From Phycocordibacter sp964398865 (lineage in GTDB: Bacteria; Patescibacteriota; Minisyncoccia; Phycocordibacterales; Phycocordibacteraceae): a DNA stretch of 14,838 nt. Below the pieces are notes generated by a model. The model made no database searches and was not told the DNA's origin. It saw only the letters and a program-made list of their open reading frames with translations. Every line of letters starts with the position of its first letter. Position 1 is the first letter of the stretch. Positions 12,503 through 14,838 of this stretch are shown in pieces. A program made the translations under genes and the position numbers. The DNA lies in assembly GCA_964398865.1 (NCBI GenBank), contig CAYNOO010000014.1, forward strand, positions 1 through 14,838. The letters run 5' to 3'.

Positions 12503-14323
12503 ATGTGCGGCATTTTTGCGTATACCGGTTCTAAAAAGGCATCTCCAATACTCTTGGAAGGTCTTTCGATGCTCGAATACCGAGGCTACGACTCGGCTGG
12601 AGTGTATATGCCGGGCTTTGGTGTTGTTAAGACTCCAGGGGCAGTTGCAGAACTGACTGCAAAAATGACTAAAGACTCTCCTTCGACTTCTGGAATCGCT
12701 CATTTGCGGTGGGCAACTCACGGGGCTCCAAATGAGGTTAACGCGCATCCGCATGGCGACTGCGATGGCGACGTATTCGTGATTCATAACGGTATCATCG
12801 AGAATTTCCGCGAACTCAAGGAGGAGCTGGTGGCAGCAGGTCACACATTCAAATCAGAAACCGATACAGAAGTGATTGCACATTTGATTGAAGCCGCGCT
12901 TGGAGAGGATCTCAAGTTTGAAGATGCTGTCATCCATACCTTAAAGAAGCTTCAAGGCACATACGGTCTTCTCATTTCATACGCGAAAGAGCCAGACACT
13001 ATCATCACTGCTCGCATGGGCTCTCCTGTGGTCGTGGGACTTGGGGACGGCGAGAATTTCATTGCGTCTGACGCAACACCTATCTTGAAGCACACGAAAA
13101 AAATGGTTTTTCTCTCTGATGGCGACGTAGCAATCATCACCCCCACCAGTCATCGCGTACGCACGCTCTCAGAGATAGAGGTGAATCGTCCGTCTGAAAC
13201 CATCACGTGGGATGTGGGTGAAGCATCGCGTGGTGGATACCCACACTTCATGCTGAAAGAGATGATGGAGTCGCCAGAAGTTATTGAGAACGCTCTCCGT
13301 GGGCGTCTTATCGAAAAAGAGGGTCGTGCAAAACTTGGCGGTCTGGAGGTGGTTGAGAAAGAACTTCAAAACATAGACCGGTTGATTATCGTTGGCTGTG
13401 GAACCGCATATTACGCAGGACTTATTGGCGAATATTTAATTGAAGCACTTGCGGGTGTTCCAGTTGAAGTGGAACTTGCTTCTGAATTTCGTTACCGAAA
13501 ACCCGTCATCAGACCAAACACGGCAGTATTGGCAATCTCCCAATCGGGCGAGACATTAGACACTCTTGAGGCTATTCGCGAGGCGAAGCGCCGCGGTGCT
13601 CTAACGCTTGGTGTTGTTAATACCGTAGGTTCTACAATCGCGCGGGAGACTGATGCAGGAGTGTATAATCATGCAGGTCCTGAGATTGGTGTGGCATCCA
13701 CAAAAGCGCTCGTCTCCCAGGTTGTGGTTCTCGCCCTCATTGCACTGTTTCTTGGGCGTACTCGCTCACTCTCTAAAGAAGATGGCGTGAGTCTTGCGCA
13801 TTCTCTTAAGAGCTTACCTGAGCTTGCTAAAAAAGTGCTAGAGCAATCCGAGGAGATTCATAAGATTGCTGGCATATATAAGGACGCACGAGATTTTCTT
13901 TTCATTGGTCGCAGGTTCAGTTATCCCGCGGCATTAGAGGGAGCACTTAAGCTAAAGGAGGTTTCATACGTGCATGCGGAAGGATACGGGGCAGGGGAGA
14001 TGAAGCATGGACCCTTGGCAATGATTGATGAGAAATTTCCGACTGTTGCCGTTGTTCCTCAAGACTCTGTCTACGAGAAGACTGTTTCAAATATGATTGA
14101 GATACGAACTCGCAAAGGTCCAGTTATTGCTATTGCAACCGAGGGGAATGAGAAAATAAAAGAAGTCTCTGATCACGTCATATACATCCCGAAAGTTTCT
14201 GAAGAACTGTCAGCGGTGCTATCTATCATTGCGCTCCAGCTCTTCGCCTATCATTTCGCAGCCGACAAGGGACTCAATGTAGATAGACCGCGAAACTTGG
14301 CGAAATCGGTCACCGTCGAATAA
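12503..14323 (+). CDS. glmS: Glutamine--fructose-6-phosphate aminotransferase (isomerising)
   Basis: A complete 606-residue GlmS that makes glucosamine-6-phosphate from fructose-6-phosphate and glutamine, the first committed step to UDP-GlcNAc and peptidoglycan. Met1 is followed by the N-terminal nucleophile C2 (CGIF). The glutaminase domain has R69-W-ATHG, HNG (N96, G97) and D121. Two SIS sugar-isomerase domains follow, with GCGTAYYAG (298-306), SQSGET (346-351), ASTK (398-401), E486, KHGPLA (H502) and the C-terminal NVDRPRNLAKSVTVE tail with K601. Length matches E. coli (609). The usual Ser in CGTSYHAG is Ala here (CGTAYYAG). There is no ribozyme upstream; the leader is nearly absent. A stable hairpin spans its stop codon. 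It supplies precursors to the pathway in which MurF and the PBP act, though it lies about 9 kb from them. Confidence 0.98.
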   Translation: MCGIFAYTGSKKASPILLEGLSMLEYRGYDSAGVYMPGFGVVKTPGAVAELTAKMTKDSPSTSGIAHLRWATHGAPNEVNAHPHGDCDGDVFVIHNGIIENFRELKEELVAAGHTFKSETDTEVIAHLIEAALGEDLKFEDAVIHTLKKLQGTYGLLISYAKEPDTIITARMGSPVVVGLGDGENFIASDATPILKHTKKMVFLSDGDVAIITPTSHRVRTLSEIEVNRPSETITWDVGEASRGGYPHFMLKEMMESPEVIENALRGRLIEKEGRAKLGGLEVVEKELQNIDRLIIVGCGTAYYAGLIGEYLIEALAGVPVEVELASEFRYRKPVIRPNTAVLAISQSGETLDTLEAIREAKRRGALTLGVVNTVGSTIARETDAGVYNHAGPEIGVASTKALVSQVVVLALIALFLGRTRSLSKEDGVSLAHSLKSLPELAKKVLEQSEEIHKIAGIYKDARDFLFIGRRFSYPAALEGALKLKEVSYVHAEGYGAGEMKHGPLAMIDEKFPTVAVVPQDSVYEKTVSNMIEIRTRKGPVIAIATEGNEKIKEVSDHVIYIPKVSEELSAVLSIIALQLFAYHFAADKGLNVDRPRNLAKSVTVE

Positions 14324-14344
14324 CCACGAAGTGGGCTATTCGAC
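14315..14344. other. Stable hairpin spanning the glmS stop codon
   Basis: GTCGAATA (14315-14322) pairs perfectly with TATTCGAC (14337-14344), and CCAC (14324-14327) with GTGG (14331-14334) around the loop GAA. That makes 12 pairs with a small internal loop. The TAA stop (14321-14323) lies in the 5' arm. No T tract follows, so it is not a classical intrinsic terminator. It may protect the 3' end or slow termination. Confidence 0.6.
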
Positions 14345-14346
14345 AG

Positions 14347-14417
14347 AGCTTCCAGCTGTCAGGTTCCAGGTGCCAGCTTTTTCTGAATTCAAAGCTAACA
14401 GCTGAAACCTGGAAGCT
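14347..14417. repeat. 71-bp inverted element made of 7-bp units
   Basis: The left arm (14347-14381) is five back-to-back heptamers fitting AGSTKYC, the fifth degenerate. The right arm (14390-14417) is four heptamers of the same kind on the opposite strand. An 8-nt centre (14382-14389) forms part of a GAATTC palindrome. The outermost units, 14347-14353 and 14411-14417, are exact inverses (AGCTTCC). The arms pair imperfectly, and better on the minus strand, where some mismatches become G-U. It lies between glmS and rplU and codes for nothing visible. Confidence 0.74.
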
Positions 14418-14425
14418 TCCCCATG

Positions 14426-14461
14426 TTGCTTTTTAAGGGTTTTTTGGTAGGATATCTCAAT
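14426..14461 (+). promoter_or_regulatory. Candidate promoter of rplU
   Basis: TTGCTT (14426-14431), a 16-nt spacer and TAGGAT (14448-14453), preceded by TGG as in an extended -10, are followed by 8 nt and ATG 14462. The spacing again suits a leaderless message. The AGGA could alternatively be read as a distant Shine-Dalgarno. Confidence 0.42.
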
Positions 14462-14773
14462 ATGAATATCGCGGTTATAAAAACAGGAGGAAAGCAGTAT
14501 CTCGTAAAAGAGGGCTCTACTATTACGATTGAGAAGATTGCAGACGTCAAGAAGGACGACAAAATTACCTTTGATGCGGTGCTTTTTACCGATGATGGCG
14601 CGAAGGCTGCTATTGGTGCTCCAACTGTTTCAGGAGCAAAGGTCTCAGGTACCGTCATGGCAGTAGGACGCGCCCCTAAGGTTGTCGTCGTTAAGTACAA
14701 AGCAAAAAGCCGTTACTACAAGAAGCGTGGGCACAAACAGCCCAACATGAAAGTGAAGATTGCAGAAGTTTAA
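14462..14773 (+). CDS. rplU: 50S ribosomal protein bL21
   Basis: A 103-residue bL21, a 23S rRNA-binding protein of the large subunit. The N-terminus IAVIKTGGKQYLVKEG is the family signature. The middle has GAPTVSGAKVSGTV and the C-terminus KYKAKSRYYKKRGHKQPNMKVKI, the conserved rRNA-binding GHRQ region. Length matches the usual 101-104. ATG 14462 is chosen over a longer in-frame reading from 14423, because family members begin at this M-x-A-V-I and a -10 lies just before it. bL27 normally follows bL21, but the next start does not read as bL27 (see the partial gene after it). Confidence 0.97.
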   Translation: MNIAVIKTGGKQYLVKEGSTITIEKIADVKKDDKITFDAVLFTDDGAKAAIGAPTVSGAKVSGTVMAVGRAPKVVVVKYKAKSRYYKKRGHKQPNMKVKIAEV

Positions 14774-14781
14774 TATTTATT

Positions 14782-14838
14782 ATGGGAAAACGAGAAAAGC
14801 CAGGGGATGCCTACGATCAGTTAGCGAGATTATTGCTA
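14782..14838 (+). CDS. Start of an unknown gene, 3' truncated by the window
   Basis: ATG 14782 opens a frame running to the window edge, with 19 codons visible starting MGKREKPGDAYDQLARLLL. It does not look like bL27 (MAHKKAGGST...), the usual partner of rplU. TAATAT at 14771-14776, overlapping the rplU stop, is 5 nt before the ATG and could be a -10 for a leaderless message. Identity unknown. Confidence 0.5.
   Translation, partial: MGKREKPGDAYDQLARLLL

Noticed and set aside
14347..14417. CRISPR-like or simple tandem repeat at the heptamer element
   Set aside because: Units are 7 bp with no spacers, and the two halves are inverted; neither CRISPR nor a plain tandem array fits.

Overview
The window (about 14.8 kb, roughly mid-40s to 50% GC by eye) looks like a chromosomal segment of a Patescibacteria/CPR bacterium, most likely of the Parcubacteria type. 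This is inferred from the style of the ftsL-like/PBP/murF block, tightly packed genes with almost no Shine-Dalgarno sequences, several apparently leaderless promoters, a tRNA without an encoded CCA, and many small membrane or unrecognised proteins. No mobile element, CRISPR array or rRNA was seen.

Layout. (1) 1-3444, + strand: a cell-wall/division block with a possible rsmH tail, an FtsL-like protein, a division transpeptidase (FtsI/PBP2 class) and MurF. murE, mraY and the later dcw genes are absent. (2) 3459-4675: a small unknown gene on the - strand with a near-consensus promoter, tRNA-Glu(CTC) with a hairpin abutting its 3' end, a hairpin-rich spacer, and a six-helix membrane protein. (3) 4692-8555: a mixed-strand accessory stretch with a GNAT-like acetyltransferase, a Coq4-family protein divergent from an NAD-type aldehyde dehydrogenase, and a divergent pair of small membrane proteins whose start codons are 2 bp apart. 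(4) 8604-10673: a 46-codon small ORF, a PAP2 lipid phosphatase, a putative short structured transcript ending in a strong terminator, an M14-type zinc deacylase, and a small unknown gene. (5) 10688-14838: YqeY (- strand), RmuC, GlmS, bL21 and the start of another gene.

Shared themes. PBP, MurF, GlmS (UDP-GlcNAc precursor supply) and a PAP2 phosphatase (possible undecaprenyl-pyrophosphate recycling) all fit envelope synthesis. The remaining genes give no single pathway.

Most noteworthy observations: a TATAAT-N7-ATG arrangement repeated exactly at three genes, implying leaderless mRNAs; a consensus promoter that places the GNAT gene's transcript start on an in-frame CTG rather than on its first ATG; a Coq4-family protein with an intact metal motif in a lineage not expected to make ubiquinone; a GC-rich palindrome inserted in frame in yqeY; and a 71-bp inverted element between glmS and rplU built entirely of 7-bp units.
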